Positions 11,940 through 23,714 are shown, counted from the stretch's first letter. The stretch: DNA of 64,000 nucleotides from Berberis thunbergii (GCA_003290165.1 QNQO01000546.1:310001-374000), one strand, 5' to 3'. A program made the numbers and translations. Notes: generated by a model not told the origin, from the letters alone.

Positions 11940-12853
11940 AAAACCTCAGGATACTCGCTCTCAACAAGTAAACCTGCAGCCCTACAAACTGGAGCATTGT
12001 CGGTTATAACTTGAACGACATTCCTTGGCCCAACCTCACGTACAACTTCCTTGATCAAATTAGCAATGAAGAACTTGTCTTTGTATTCCCCTTCACAGTT
12101 CACAGCCTTTAAGAACATTGGACCACCCTCATTAATCACTATGAAATTAATGAGAGGCCTCCTTTGAGAATCAGTCCACCCATCACAAACAATTGTTGCC
12201 CCTTTAGTAACCCATGTGGACTTTGTTCCCTCCAACAACCTCTCAATGTTGCTCCTTTCATTTTGAAGCAATGTCGTCCTCAATGCAGTATACCCAGGAA
12301 TCTTGTAACCACTAATAGACTTTGTTTTATTCGTTGCAAAGGTAAAAGCCTCCTGAAAATATGGATTCCTTGCAAGGTTGAATGGCAAGGCAGCTGAGTA
12401 GAACGCCCTTGCAATCAAAGCATCCAACTCTTGTCGCTCACTCATATTGAACGCATGTGCAATAGGATTAGTAATGGCTCTCCTCTTCCTCTGTTCATTG
12501 TATGAAAGTGGAACTGAAGGGCCAACCCCCCCCCCCCCCCCCCCACTACTTGAACTCAGGTGAGGGTGACTACTTGATCCCACTGAAGGAGGTAAAGGAA
12601 CACTTCGTATCCTTGAACTTTCTGCTTTCAATGCAGCTTCATCAATAAATTTTTGCACCTCTCTAAGTTGTATGGGGGAGATTTTGGCACAAATAGCTAT
12701 CTCATGACCACTTATCTTCAACAAGTGGTGCTTCAATCTAGTAAGGGAGCCTGTATATTCTTTCTGACAATAGTTACACTTCCATCTAAGGTTTCCCCCA
12801 CCTTCACTTGGTTTTCCTAATCTTATCACATGCTTCCAAAGATCAAAGATCAT
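11900..12853 (-). pseudogene. hAT transposase, N-terminal part (BED finger and DUF659)
   Basis: The segment opens MIFDLWKHVIRLGKP and has a BED-type zinc finger (WKCNYCQKEYTGSLTRLKHH, then H) in residues 20-55, which binds DNA. A 19-base C run at 12526-12544 gives a polyglycine stretch near residue 105. The catalytic region follows with IVCDGWTDSQRRPLINF near residue 223 and QVITDNAPVCRAAG near 284. It ends at a frameshift near 11905, where one missing base breaks the WTPCVVHTL motif from the next part. An upstream ATG exon may lie at 13336-13313, but its splice phase does not fit cleanly. Confidence 0.9.
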
Positions 12854-13776
12854 CTCCAGTTCCTTGGCCTGCTAAAACCAAATTTAATTTCTTATTATTT
12901 AGTTTTCACTTTCCAGCAAATAGGTGCAAGACTGCAAGTATTTCATATATCATGCATACTTTCATCATGAATCACAGGAAGAAGGAAAAAAAAAAAAAAA
13001 AAACAGGAAAACAAAACAAAAAATTTCAACAATGTATATTTGGATCCAAGAAAAATTTCAACTTGCAAAACAAAAAAAAAACGAATCGCAGGAAGGAATT
13101 GCAGGAAAAAAAATCGAATGAATCGATTGTTCAAAAAAAACATACACTTGTTGCAGAGATTCAGAGAATAGCAGAGAAAAAAAAAAAAAAAAAAAACAGA
13201 TATCGAAATCGATCTCAATCGAGGGTCGATGAAACGAATCACATCGAAATCGATCATCTCTACATCTCAGGAAAAAAAAAACGAAATCGATCGATCGAAT
13301 CGATCGAACGTACCTGGTGTCGATGAGGACGCCATCTCTTCTCCTCCGCTCCGTCTGTCGATCTCTTCTCCTCCGTCTCTGATTCTTGACTCTTGAAGTC
13401 TTGATCGATCGATGGCTGCCTAGGGTTTCTGCGGGTTTCGGGTTTTTTTTTTTTCTCTGACTCTGTCTGTGTGGGAGGAGGAGAAATCGGGCGAAATTAA
13501 AGAATTTCGTAGTCAACAAATTTTGACTACCTTCGGACCGTGTCTGGACGAGTCTGGGCCGTGTCTGGACCGTGTCCAGGCCAGTCAACGTATTTTGACC
13601 GTTGACCCCGTGTCCAATACGTGTCCATCGCGTGTCGTACGCGAATCCGTGTCCGACACGTACTTTACGCGTGATTCGGGGGGTTTTTGGAGAGTCGGTG
13701 CATCCTTGGTAGCCGCAAAAACTATAGCATGAGAAGAAACAAAACTGAAATCCAAGAACACAGAATCAAGGGTTGA

Positions 13777-15292
13777 AAGAAGATGGTGCTTCCACGGACT
13801 CTTCAAAAATTTGTTATATCTGCGTTTGACATGTTTACGACAATGACACTCGCTCGACACACATTCAACATGCGTTGGATACATGGTCAACATGTTGGTA
13901 GGTGTCCGACATGTGGTCTCAGAACAACTCCAATACATCCGGAACATGGTCATGATGCAATCAAGACTCGACAAGCGATTTTGTTTCCTTTTTTTACTTT
14001 TAGATGTGTACAAATAATCACCTAATTTAATGATTGTTGATCCATTTGAAGTGAATGACTTTCGGGCAAAGAGTCACCAAAACATAGAGTGAGTCTATAC
14101 TTGTTATTAATCTTTTTTTTTTCTTTCATTTGCTTCTCCTCTCCTCTACTTCTTCTCAGCTATATTTTTCTCTACTTTGTTTTTGTTTTGTTTTGGTTTT
14201 TTTTTTCTTTTTCTTACAATAGTGTTATCTTCCTCTCCGTCTTTGCATCTCTTCTTCTCTATGTTTTTTCTACATGGAACAAAAATGAACACTCTAGAAA
14301 GACATTTTATTAGATTATTGTTTATGTTGTTACGACTTATTAAAAAAAATAATACGGCGTGTTCTCGAGTCCTAGATCTGGGGAAAGTGTCGAGCCGGAA
14401 TGTCATGTTTGTGTGTCAAGTGTGTCCATGTCCATGCATCCTTGGATAACACTATGGAGTAATCTTTGACTATGGACCATGGCCTTGTTGTTCTTTAGGA
14501 TACACAACTAGTTTGCCATGTCATGCCTGCTATGCAAATTAAATATCAAGTTAAAGGGCTTAATATCTCTGAACTCATAATGTGTTTCCGTAGTTGTCGT
14601 CCAAGTGAAGTAGAGTGATGAAGAGATGTCAAAAAGGGTATATGTTCCCTTCATTTAGATCTATTGCAAGATAATGCCATTATTTGTTGGCTTATTATAC
14701 TTCATTTTCCTGTAGATTCTTTGTATCTAAAACATTTCATATTTAAGTTCATTACGGATGTTCAAACACAGCATGCTACTCAAATGTATGTCTAGATAGT
14801 TGGGACTAACATTTTTTTTTAGAGATTTTCCAGTGGGAAGGAAGGGAGGAGAGGACGAGAAAATGGAGAATAAGGTTTTATTCATTTATGCATTTCATTT
14901 TTATTATTTTTTTTTTTTTGTTGAAAAATATTTTCTTAGGGTGAGAGCAAAGAGCACTTTTCCAAATAGGTAGAGCACTCTCACTCTCGTGCATCTTTTT
15001 TCCTTTTTCATAGATATTCCTATGAAAAATTTTCCTTTATCATCAAACGCGCCTTAGGATATGAGGAATACAATTTTGTCACATTTTTTTTTTTTTTGCA
15101 AAATTAACCAGACTTGTGTCACTCTGCTAACGCTTATGCATATAACGTTGATGTCATGATGTACACCTTTCAAAATAGTAATTAACAAAATTGTACATGG
15201 CTAACATTTTTCACAAGTAGTTGCAAAATCGTAGAAAATTGGTTTGTTCTTCAAATGTTACATCATAATGCAAAATGAATAAGATTTATGAT
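13777..15292. other. Sequence between two hAT elements, possible lone hAT end
   Basis: The first part is likely former 3' flank of the RNF25-like gene. At about 14380-14446 there is a GTGTCC-rich tract ending GCATCCTTG, matching the right terminus of the hAT family, but no partner end or duplication was found. The rest is T-rich with long T runs (14110-14120, 14808-14820, 14907-14920, 15086-15098). Confidence 0.4.
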
Positions 15293-16174
15293 CAAGGATG
15301 CATGGACTCGGACTAGGACTCAGACACGGATACGACACGGCGACTCCGCAATTTTTAAAAAAATAGGACTCGGAGACACGGTCAAACTTAATATTTTGAT
15401 ATATTTTTTTTAACATATACATGACTTCGAATGCTTACATGCAAATAAAAGGAGCAAAACAAGGAGAAAAAGGCCCAAGGGGCAAAACTAAATTTTGTTA
15501 AAAACATAGAAACAAAAGGCCCAAGAATTAGTTTGAGGCTTGGCTAAAGGTGTCTAGTCCAAGAATAGTTTTAAATGGCCCAATTTCAAAAGCCCAATCT
15601 CAAGGCCTAAGTTGGGTATGTGTTATCTAGTAAGACCAGAGTAGCATTGGCTTGCTGTTTTGAGAAGAAGACTAGGAATGAACAAGAAGAAGAAGAAGAA
15701 ACGAAAGAAGGTAAGCCTCTCTCTTTGGTCTTACTACAGAGACTTACCTTCTTTCGGTCTTCTTCTCAAAACAGAGGCTTACCTTCTCAAAACATAAACG
15801 AAAGAAGAAGAAGAAGAAGAAGAATAAACGAAGGAATGAACAGATCGATCGATCGGTCCCTTCTCTCGACAGATTGATCGATCGATCGGTCCCTCCTCTC
15901 GACAGATCTCTCTCTCAACAGATCTCTATCGATCCCTCTCAACAGATCTCTCCCTCTCCCTCTCGATAGATCTCTCACTCTCGACAGATCTCTCAATCGA
16001 TCGATCTGTCCATCGAGATATCCATCGATCTGTCAACGTGTCCAGACCGTGTCCGGATCTGTCAACTTATTTTGACCATTGACCACGTGTCCAATACGTG
16101 TCGAGCGCGTGTCCGTGTCCGACACGTATTTGACACGCGATACGAAGGTTTTCCAACGAGTCGGTGCATCCTTG
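15293..16174. mobile_element. Non-autonomous member of the same hAT family
   Basis: The ends CAAGGATGCATGGACTCGG and CAAGGATGCACCGACTCG (inverted) match the transposase-bearing element. The flanks carry an identical 8-bp duplication, TTTATGAT (15285-15292 and 16175-16182). About 120 bp at each end is close to the larger element, including the ATAGGACTCGG block and the GTGTCCAATACGTGTCG block. The 600-bp interior is unrelated, with no transposase. It contains GAA-rich and GATCGATCG-rich tracts and short inverted copies of an ACCTTCTTTCGGTCTTC-like block. Confidence 0.94.
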
Positions 16175-16261
16175 TTTATGATCGATGTTTTGAAAAAATA
16201 GAACATTCTGAGTGAGTCTATAGGACTATTTTCTCCTTCCATCAAATTTGTCTATGTGGTT

Positions 16262-16500
16262 CTAACAGATGCTTGATATTCTTGTACAATATTTTGTGCG
16301 CGGTAAATGCACAACTATTGTCCACCTTGTCACATACATGACAATCATTATTCTGCATAACCATTTCGGGTTGCCTTTTCTTGTAGAATTCTTGTGCTCC
16401 ATGTCCCCTGCCTTGGCCAAGATAATAGCTAAAGTCATTTGCTTCTGAAAATGCATGGTCGCTATTTTCATTAGAACCAAAGTTACCAGAATAATGTGTA
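16262..16500 (-). pseudogene. Possible copia gag zinc-knuckle fragment
   Basis: One minus frame reads GQGRGHGAQEFYKKRQPE and then CHVCDKVDNSCAFTAH, resembling the RG-rich segment and zinc knuckle at the end of copia gag. The knuckle histidine position is changed. No protease or integrase follows, so this is a weak relic. Confidence 0.35.
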
Positions 16501-16995
16501 AGTCATGCTTTCAATATAGTTGTTGCGAGATCACATTGGACGCATCGAAAATAATATGAGTTTACTCAATCATTTTTTCCGATCCAGTCTTTCTTCAAAG
16601 GGTTAATATGGGACAATAACATGGTTAAGGGATCAACCACTATCACATATCCAAGCCTGGAAGGCCTTAATCCCAGACGCTTCCATATGATGATAGTCTT
16701 GATTGAGTGCGACTCTGCGCAATTTTGTTATGAAAAAAAGGGGCAAGAATTCATAAGCGCATATAAAACTTTGTTTATATTATTTTGCAAACTAGACTTG
16801 TTTAATTTTTTTTGTATTTCACTGGACTTGTTTATTTTCATTTTCCAAACAACCATAATTCTCCTTTGATTCGAAGCATAGATAGATGTTCAATCCCTTG
16901 TCTAGTTGTAGCAATAATAAGGTTAAACAGTGAAGATGCAAAGAAGTGAAAGAAAGCAATTGAGCAGATGAAAAAAATAAGATAACATACATAAC

Positions 16996-17424
16996 CTTTT
17001 TGCAATCAGAGACAGTGGTGCACAGTGGCTTCTCCACAAGTATATGATGTCGTTTGGGGTGGTTGATAATGTCCATGAGTATCTGAAAATGAGTAAAATT
17101 CGGAGATGACACCACAACAACGTCACAATCCCCAGTCTCCAGCAATTCCTGGTGGCCTGAGAAAACCTGTAATAAATAGTGATGATGATCAGATGAATAA
17201 CCCAACACACAGATTGATAGATGGAAGTGAAGATCCCTTACCTTGATTGACCAGTGGAACGAGTTGGCTAAATTGAGGGCTTGCTGTTGAGAAGGAATGT
17301 GTGGGTCAGCAATAGAGACGACTGAGACGCCTTGATCACGGAGATGGGAAAGATTGATGAGGTGCTCTCTTCCCATCATCCCCACTCCGATGATTCCGTA
17401 CTTCACAACTGCTGCGCCTGCCAT
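16996..17424 (-). pseudogene. Gfo/Idh/MocA-type NAD(P)-dependent oxidoreductase, first two exons only
   Basis: Exon 1 (17424-17242, 61 codons) encodes MAGAAVVKYGIIGVGMMG, a Rossmann fold with GxGxxG-like glycines, then SVVSIADPH. Donor AAG/GTAAGG at 17241. Exon 2 (17166-16996, 57 codons) encodes VFSGHQELLETGDCD, VVVVSSPNFTH and HHILVEKPLCTT with the EKP motif of the family, ending at donor AAG/GTTATG. Both exons are in phase and intact. The following exons of the substrate-binding C-terminal domain are not found in the 6 kb beyond, where transposons and an opposite-strand gene lie, so the gene appears truncated. An in-frame ATG at 17526 would add 34 residues, but the start at 17424 matches the family. 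Confidence 0.82.
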
Positions 17425-17526
17425 GCTTTCCTTTCCTTTGGCTTTGCTTACTCTGTAGCTGAGCCTGACTGAGCTAGCTCTTCTTTCGCTGTCGTCGTCT
17501 ATCTTTTCTTCACTCAACCACTTCAT

Positions 17527-18944
17527 AGTTGCTGGTGGTTAGTGGTGTAATGTACTTGGACGTGAAAAGGTATCCATTCCCCATCACGTTAGTTTCCAAT
17601 GTAGATTATTTATTTATTTATTTATTTTGTTAAAATCTTTAGACAATATATTAATAACTAAGAGATATTACAACTATCTCTAATGATTATACATTTCCTT
17701 TAAGGAGTTCCATAAATTTTAAAGCCCGTTCCTTAGGTATTTATTTGTTATCCTAAGGAGTGAGATTTTCATATTGATAGGACTTTCATTTTCACCATTG
17801 ATCACAAAATCAAATGATTGATGTGAAGTGATATATCAATTTAGCCTAAAATGTAGAGGTCCCCTCATGGATTCCCATTACATAGGATTTTATGCAACCA
17901 AACACACCCTAATAGGGATTAGAAAATATTTATTTATAGCGCTTCAAAAGTGAAAGTAAAATAATCACTCCCACTTGGTTGGAACTACATGTCGATAACA
18001 TAATTTATACATTTCGTTAATTTAATTGCTAGACTTATTCCATATAATAAATATACAATGAAATGTAAATAAATTCAACAAGATTAACTACCAAACAACA
18101 TTCCATTGATGATGATTTTATGGTGTTAAGCTAAGGTTTGGTCGGAGCCATGTTTTGATGATAAGGAAGGGTTGCACCTAGCATGTAAGAGTCTCAAGGA
18201 ACACCCCCCTCCCCCTCCTCCTCTCCTATTTCTTTTTATTTTCAATGTTCTAGCATTACATAAACCCGAACCTTGATTTTCTAACTCTCAAAGTCTATCT
18301 TATGAAATCAAATTTCTAAATAAATATGGACCGATGATAAAAACCATTAAACCTTGTAGAGATATCCATATTGGTGGGAACTAACATTTCAACACAAAAG
18401 TTTTTCTATGAGGATTTCAAAGATTTATTATCACTTTAGTGGATATATAAATAAATAAAAATACTTTACTGATTTTTCTCTTATCTCTTCTTATCCATTG
18501 GTGCGGGTTACCCTTCAAACTTTACTATTTCAATGCCTTTTTTTTAATTATAAACATAATAGAATATAAAAGTTAATAAAGCTAAAGAAGCATCATTTGG
18601 AATCAAAGTAACTAATCTATCCATCAAATTAGATGTTTGAGCATGAGAGCCAATGAAATTTGTACCTCACAACCCACCACTTCCAAACAACTTGGCGAGA
18701 ACATGGGAGATTTGCTATTCATGGTTCCACAATTGTGTGAATGGAAAAACTGAAAAACCAGGAAGACAATTATTTTTTGTAATCAAAGAGGAAATTATTA
18801 TTTTTAAAAAAAAAAAAAAAGGTCTATCAGGTGTTAATAGAAGAGAATAATTAATTTTGGTCCCTATAATTAATACCCACTATTAGGTGTTAATATAAGA
18901 GAAAAATTAACTTTGATCTTTATTATTAACAGGGTAAATGGGTG
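17527..18944. other. Upstream region of the oxidoreductase gene, repeat-bearing
   Basis: This should hold the promoter of the oxidoreductase gene; I see no certain TATA box. A TTATT microsatellite lies near 17607-17626. The part 17730-17912 is a diverged copy of a repeat also seen at 24236-24420. No coding exon was recognised. Confidence 0.45.
17730..17912. repeat. Dispersed repeat, copy A
   Basis: Blocks CACCATTGATCACAAA, then ATAGGATTTTATGCAACCAA and ACACACCCTAAT, recur in the same order and spacing at 24236-24420. The end CACACCCTAA is typical of plant MITE-like repeats. Confidence 0.5.
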
Positions 18945-19250
18945 CACCACACCAAATTGACATTTTTGTAACAACTTCCAAAACAGTAACACTTTTTAGC
19001 TGTAACAATCCACCAAACAATTTCAAGTCAAAACTAAATTTAGTCAAAAATATAAAAATCAGTTAAAAAAATGTTACAATAAATTTGATCACCATGAATA
19101 GTATCACTTGTAGCACCATATTCTTCATGGTGTTACAATTATTGTATCACTTTGTCAGTGAAAATGTGTAAAATTATTTGATGGACTATTACAACTCAAA
19201 AGTATTACTGTTTTGGGGATTATTACAAAAAATGTCAATTTGGTGTAGTG
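18945..19250. mobile_element. MITE with CACTA-like ends
   Basis: The 306-bp element has inverted ends of about 45 bp, CACCACACCAAATTGACATT on the left and CACTACACCAAATTGACATT on the right, continuing to the AAAACAGTAA block. The flanks show a 3-bp GTG duplication (18942-18944 and 19251-19253). CACTA start bases plus a 3-bp duplication fit a CACTA-derived MITE. There is no coding content. Confidence 0.82.
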
Positions 19251-19254
19251 GTGT

Positions 19255-20037
19255 GAGAATCATATGCCACTCTGATAAGTACCTAGGTCTCCTCATCATT
19301 CTATCCATAAAAGCCCCCAAACAAAGACTTCAATTACATCTTGGACAAAATCAAGTATCATCTTACATGTTGGAAAACCAAATGTCTACCCCAACCGAGT
19401 AGAACAACTCTTATCAAATCTATTGTCACTTCTCTCCCCATCTACTCCATGCTATCTCTTTTCTCCTTTCTAATGGTTTCCTCGATAATATTGATTCTCT
19501 TACTAAGAACTTTCAATGGAAAGGAAAGTCACTCCATTAACTTCCCCTTTTTTCCAATTGGTTTGCTATCACTAAACCCAAGCATAAAGGAGGCTCAACA
19601 TTCAACTTTGCAAACCCAAAAACCTTTATTATCAGTAAAATGCTTTGGAGGCTTTATTCTCAACCTCTAGACCCTCTCTGGCCTAATCTCATGAAATCTA
19701 TTTATTATCCATGTTGATGTTGATTTCGATAGGAATGACACCTCTCATATCTGGAGAAGCCTAGGAGAGGCCATTTATATTTTCAAAGAAGGTATCCTTT
19801 GGATTGTGGGCTCTGGTCGTAATAAGTGGGCGAATGTTTTTTTATTCCTTAAAAAAACTTTGGCCCTAACATCACACTCACCCGCTGATTTTCTCATTTA
19901 AAAAGGTAAAAATGGATATTTGGACACTGACACCATGGCTATGTTCTTCCCTGAAAATGTCACTCGTGTTATTGTAGCTGTCCCTTTAAGACTCATTGAG
20001 GATCTTGATCAACTTATCTGGAAGCATAAAAATAAGT
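19255..20037 (+). pseudogene. LINE (L1-type) reverse transcriptase 3' fragment
   Basis: Several plus frames together give the region after the RT core of plant L1 elements: KIKYHLTCWKTKCL, RTTLIKSIVTSLPIYSM, then GKSHSINFP, and later SHIWRSLGEAIYIFKEGI. Frames change repeatedly. The fragment stops abruptly at a copia integrase fragment at about 20038, so it is truncated at both ends. Confidence 0.8.
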
Positions 20038-22190
20038 GTTTGATGTGTTCAAGAAGTGAAAGGCACTAGTTGAAAATGAGACAAGTTTGAAGGTGAGGAA
20101 GTTGAGATCCGATAATGGTGGAGAATACATTATTGATGGTTTCAAACGGTATTGTGCGGAGAATGGAATAAGAATGGAAAATAATTTGCTCAGAACACAA
20201 CTACAAAATGGTGTGGTGGAGAGGATGAACACGAGTGACTGAGAAAGCCAGATGTATGTGTTTACAGGCAAGTATGCCATAACAGTTTTGGGAGGAAGCA
20301 GCCAGAACAACATGTTTTTTGATCAACAGGGGACCATCATCATCTTTGGAGTAGAGGATACCAGAGGAGATGTGGACTTGTACGACCGTGAACCTTTCCC
20401 ACTTAAAAAGTTTTTTGTTGTGTTACTTGATCAATAGGGGACTATCATCTCCTTTTGAGCAAATGATGCTAGAAGAAGTGTGGACTGGTAAGACTGAAAA
20501 CATTTCCCACATAAAAGTTTTTGGTTGTGTTTCTTATGTGTATATAAGTGATCATTCTAGGAGTAAGCTTGACTCCGAGTCACGTAAATGTTTTTTCATT
20601 GGATATTGTAGTGATGACTTTGGTTATAGATTCTGGGATGATTAGAATAGAAAGTCATTAACAACATGTATGTAATATTCAATGAAAAAAATATTGTACT
20701 AGAACAGAGATAGAACACAATCTGTTGACGGGTACAGGGTGATCCTGAATATGTTGAATTGGATGGTATGCCAGATAATGATGTGGTACAACAAACAAGT
20801 GAGAGTTTGTAGTCACGGGGTACTATACTAGAGAGCATGACAAAGCAAAATGATACACCACGAAGTCTAGCTCCAATCCCTGCACTTAGAACATCTTCCC
20901 GAGCTCCTGCACCGAACAAAAAGTATGTATCCTCTTATTATTTAAATTATTTGCAGCTCACTGACAAAAATTGTTTGAACCGCATGTTACTCACAGGTGC
21001 TAGAGATCCTTAATGATGTGTTGAAGCATGTGAGTTAATAGATGCAAAACTTTGAGAGAATGGAATAGAAGATGAGATGGTATCACCCATCTCAAATGAG
21101 ACATCGGAGTTAGTTGAACTACCCAAAGGGTAGATAACCTGGCATAATAAGTGGGTGTATCGAGTTAAAAAAGGAACATGATGGCTCCAAGAGATATAAA
21201 GCAAGGTTGGTAGTCAGCGGAATGAAGGAGTTGACTATACAGAGATATTTTCTCCAGTTGTAAAATATAATACAATTAGAACTGTATTGAGTATTGTTGC
21301 AGCAAAAATTTGCACCTTGAGCAGTTAGATGTGAAAATTGCATTCCTCCATGGCGACTTAGGAAAAGATATATACAAGCCACAACCTTAGGGTTTTACAC
21401 TGATTGGTAAGGAGAGTCTGGTTTGCAAATTGAAAAAAGTTTGTATGGTTTGAAACAAACTCCTGCATAGTGGTACATGAAGTTTGATGGCTTTATGCAA
21501 AGAATGGCTACCGCAAATGCAATGCTGACTGTTGCTGCTACTTCAAAAGTTTTACATCCAATTTTATTAATTTGTTATCGTATGTTGATGGCATGTTGGT
21601 TGCAAGCTCAGATATGAGTTAAATTAAAATGTTGAAGATGTGGCTGGAAAGTGATATTGCTATGAAAGATTTGGGGGCAACAATAGATTCTTAGGATGAA
21701 GATTAGCCGGGATAGACATAATTTTGTTTTGAAGTTGTCTTAGGCTGAATATGTTGAACGGGTTCTAAAGTGGTTCAGTATGAGTGGTGCTAAAGTTGTT
21801 AGCACACTTTGACAAATCATTTCAGGTTGTCAGAAGAGAAATCTCCTAAGATAAAGGAAGAGATAGACCACATGGCTATGGTACCGTATGCCTCAACCAT
21901 TGTAATGATGTATGCTATAATTTGCATGAGACCAGACATTGCTCGTGCAATGGGAGTTGTGAGCAGGTTTATGCGTGATCCTGGAAAGCAACATTGGGAG
22001 GTTGTTAAGTGGATATTGAGATATCTAAGAGGTACCATTAATATTTGTTCGTGTTTTGGTAAAAGTGATCAGATTGCAGGGATTTGTAGATGCAGACAAT
22101 GCATGTGACATGGATAGCAGGAGGAGTACCACTGGTTATGTCTTTACAGTGGATAATACAACAGTTAATTGGGCTTCTCAAATGTAAAAG

Positions 22191-22379
22191 TTGGTTGCTT
22201 TATCTACTACCGAGTCTGAATATGTTGCCATTACTGAGGTGAGCAAATATATGATTTGGTTGCAAGGTTTGTTAGAAGAATTGGGTTTGAAACAGAAGAA
22301 GAGTGTTCTATATAGTGATAGTCACAATGCAATTTGTCTGGCCAAGAACTATAATTTCATTAGAAAACTAAGCACATAG
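22191..22379 (+). pseudogene. copia RNase H fragment
   Basis: The segment encodes LSTTESEYVAITEVSKYMIW and LLEELGLKQKKSVLYSD, the C-terminal part of copia RNase H. It ends at a frame break; the HIGTRYHFI motif resumes in another frame at about 22376. Confidence 0.85.
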
Positions 22380-22574
22380 GTACTCGTTACCATTTCATCA
22401 AATATGTTGTAGAACATGAGATCTTAAAACTTGAGAAGATCCAGGGTAGTAGAAATATAACAAATGTGTTGACAAAGGCAGTAACAGTTGAAAACTGAGG
22501 TTATGCTCAACTTCAGTTGGTCTTTCAGCTTGAGAAGACTAGGATGAATGCAACACTATGGTGTAGATTGGTTT

Positions 22575-23714
22575 AGGGATGTTAATCGATTCGATCGGTT
22601 CAAAGTTGGACCAAAACCAAACCAAATTGAGAATTCGGTTTGGTTATTTTCGATTTTTCCCTTTTTATTATTTTATTTATTTATTTATTTTCTGCTGTTA
22701 CAAACAACCTAGTTGGCTCTAGCAGAAAAGGAATAAGTCAAAGCTACAAGGAATGGAAATAAGGAAATGAAGTTTGGTTTGCAATGTAGGAAAACCCAGA
22801 AACATGGAGAGTACAAATAAAATAAAAGAGAGAGATAACGAGAAGCAGTAAAGGGAAAACAAATTCCAGATGAAGAGAAAGATAGTTTCAAGGCTCCGAC
22901 TATTGATTTATGGAGAATTATTTCAATTTTTTCTTGCCTATTTCTCTTGATAATTCCATAAGATTAAAAAAATGCATCGTCTCTCATATACACAATACTA
23001 TAACATTATACATAAGACTATAACCATAACTGTACTGTTTGCATCTTAATCTATCTCCACCACACCCATGTGATGATCAGAACATGACGATTCCACCAGT
23101 CTCGTAATTTCATCATACAAGAAGGTTTTTTTTTATCAAATCAGAAATGTTGAAGTTGTCACCATCGCTATTGTTCATCTTTGCTGCAAACAAGCAAGTA
23201 AAAAGTTTGGTTTTCTTCAACAAGATTGAGTCAAACTCTGTCTCTCTTCCTCAACTTGCAAGTGGTTGGATAGAGAAAGATAAAGAGTTTTAAAAAAATA
23301 TATTAATAAAGAGAGAGAAGTTGGGCAAGTGAGGAATATAGAGAATGTATGTTATTTCAATTCTTTCTCTGAATGGGGCATTATTATAAAGAAGAAAGTG
23401 GGAGTTAAGAAAGAAGGTGGGGACGTGGGGTGCATTGAAATGGGGTGAGAATTTAATTAAGAGTGGATTGGTGGGGGATTAAATAAGAGAGAAAAAGAGT
23501 TAGGGGGATCAAAAACAAGAAAAAAGAATGGTTCGGTTCGGTCCGGTTGTTTCGAATGTGTGAAAAACAAAAATCAAAATTGAATCGAACTGAACCAACT
23601 TGGTTCGGTTTTCTAATGTTTGGTTTCGATTTTTCTCGGTTTGGGATTTTTTCGGTTATATTTTGGTTCGATTCTGCCGGTTTGGTTGGTTTTCAGGAAC
23701 CAATTAACAACCCT
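22575..23714. mobile_element. Non-autonomous Mutator-like element nested in the copia relic
   Basis: The ends AGGGATGTTAAT and AGGGTTGTTAAT (inverted) bound 1,140 bp. The flanks carry the identical 10-mer AGATTGGTTT (22565-22574 and 23715-23724), in the 9-11 bp range of Mutator-like elements. Subterminal parts are rich in CGGTTCGGTT-type sequence, shared with the repeats at 57012 and 59769. No transposase frame is present. Confidence 0.85.

Larger units (their letters stand above)
10222..13708 (-). mobile_element. hAT transposon with transposase gene, inserted in an exon
   Basis: Terminal inverted repeats CAAGGATGCACGGACTC and CAAGGATGCACCGACTC (one mismatch) bound a 3,487-bp element. The flanks carry an identical 8-bp target duplication, GTAGCCGC (10214-10221 and 13709-13716), the hallmark of hAT transposition. 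Subterminal regions hold many ACACGGAC/GTGTCC units, as in transposase-binding subtermini. The transposase gene runs on the minus strand (12853 to 10605) with a BED zinc finger, DUF659-like and hAT dimerisation regions. Two frameshifts make it defective in this copy. Confidence 0.95.
9935..13776 (+). pseudogene. Last exon of the RNF25-like gene, split by a hAT transposon
   Basis: The exon starts after acceptor TTTCAG at 9934 and reads SPNETEADDDTELLQS, then KLQEDHKGLIQPKRNK, the tail that follows the RING in plant RNF25-like proteins. A one-base frame change near 10090 (after HPG) is needed to continue as LPEPVTPPTVTTKDSADQ. At 10221 the reading is cut by a hAT element. After the element and its 8-bp duplication, the same frame resumes at 13717 and runs to TGA at 13774-13776. 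The coding sequence is thus doubly disrupted; the cell would not make the normal C-terminus. Confidence 0.62.

Noticed and set aside
12808..13588. Long open frames on both strands (172, 104 and 176 codons)
   Set aside because: They come from A-rich tracts and GATCGATC-type sequence in the 5' part of the hAT element. The lysine- and phenylalanine-rich products are composition artefacts.
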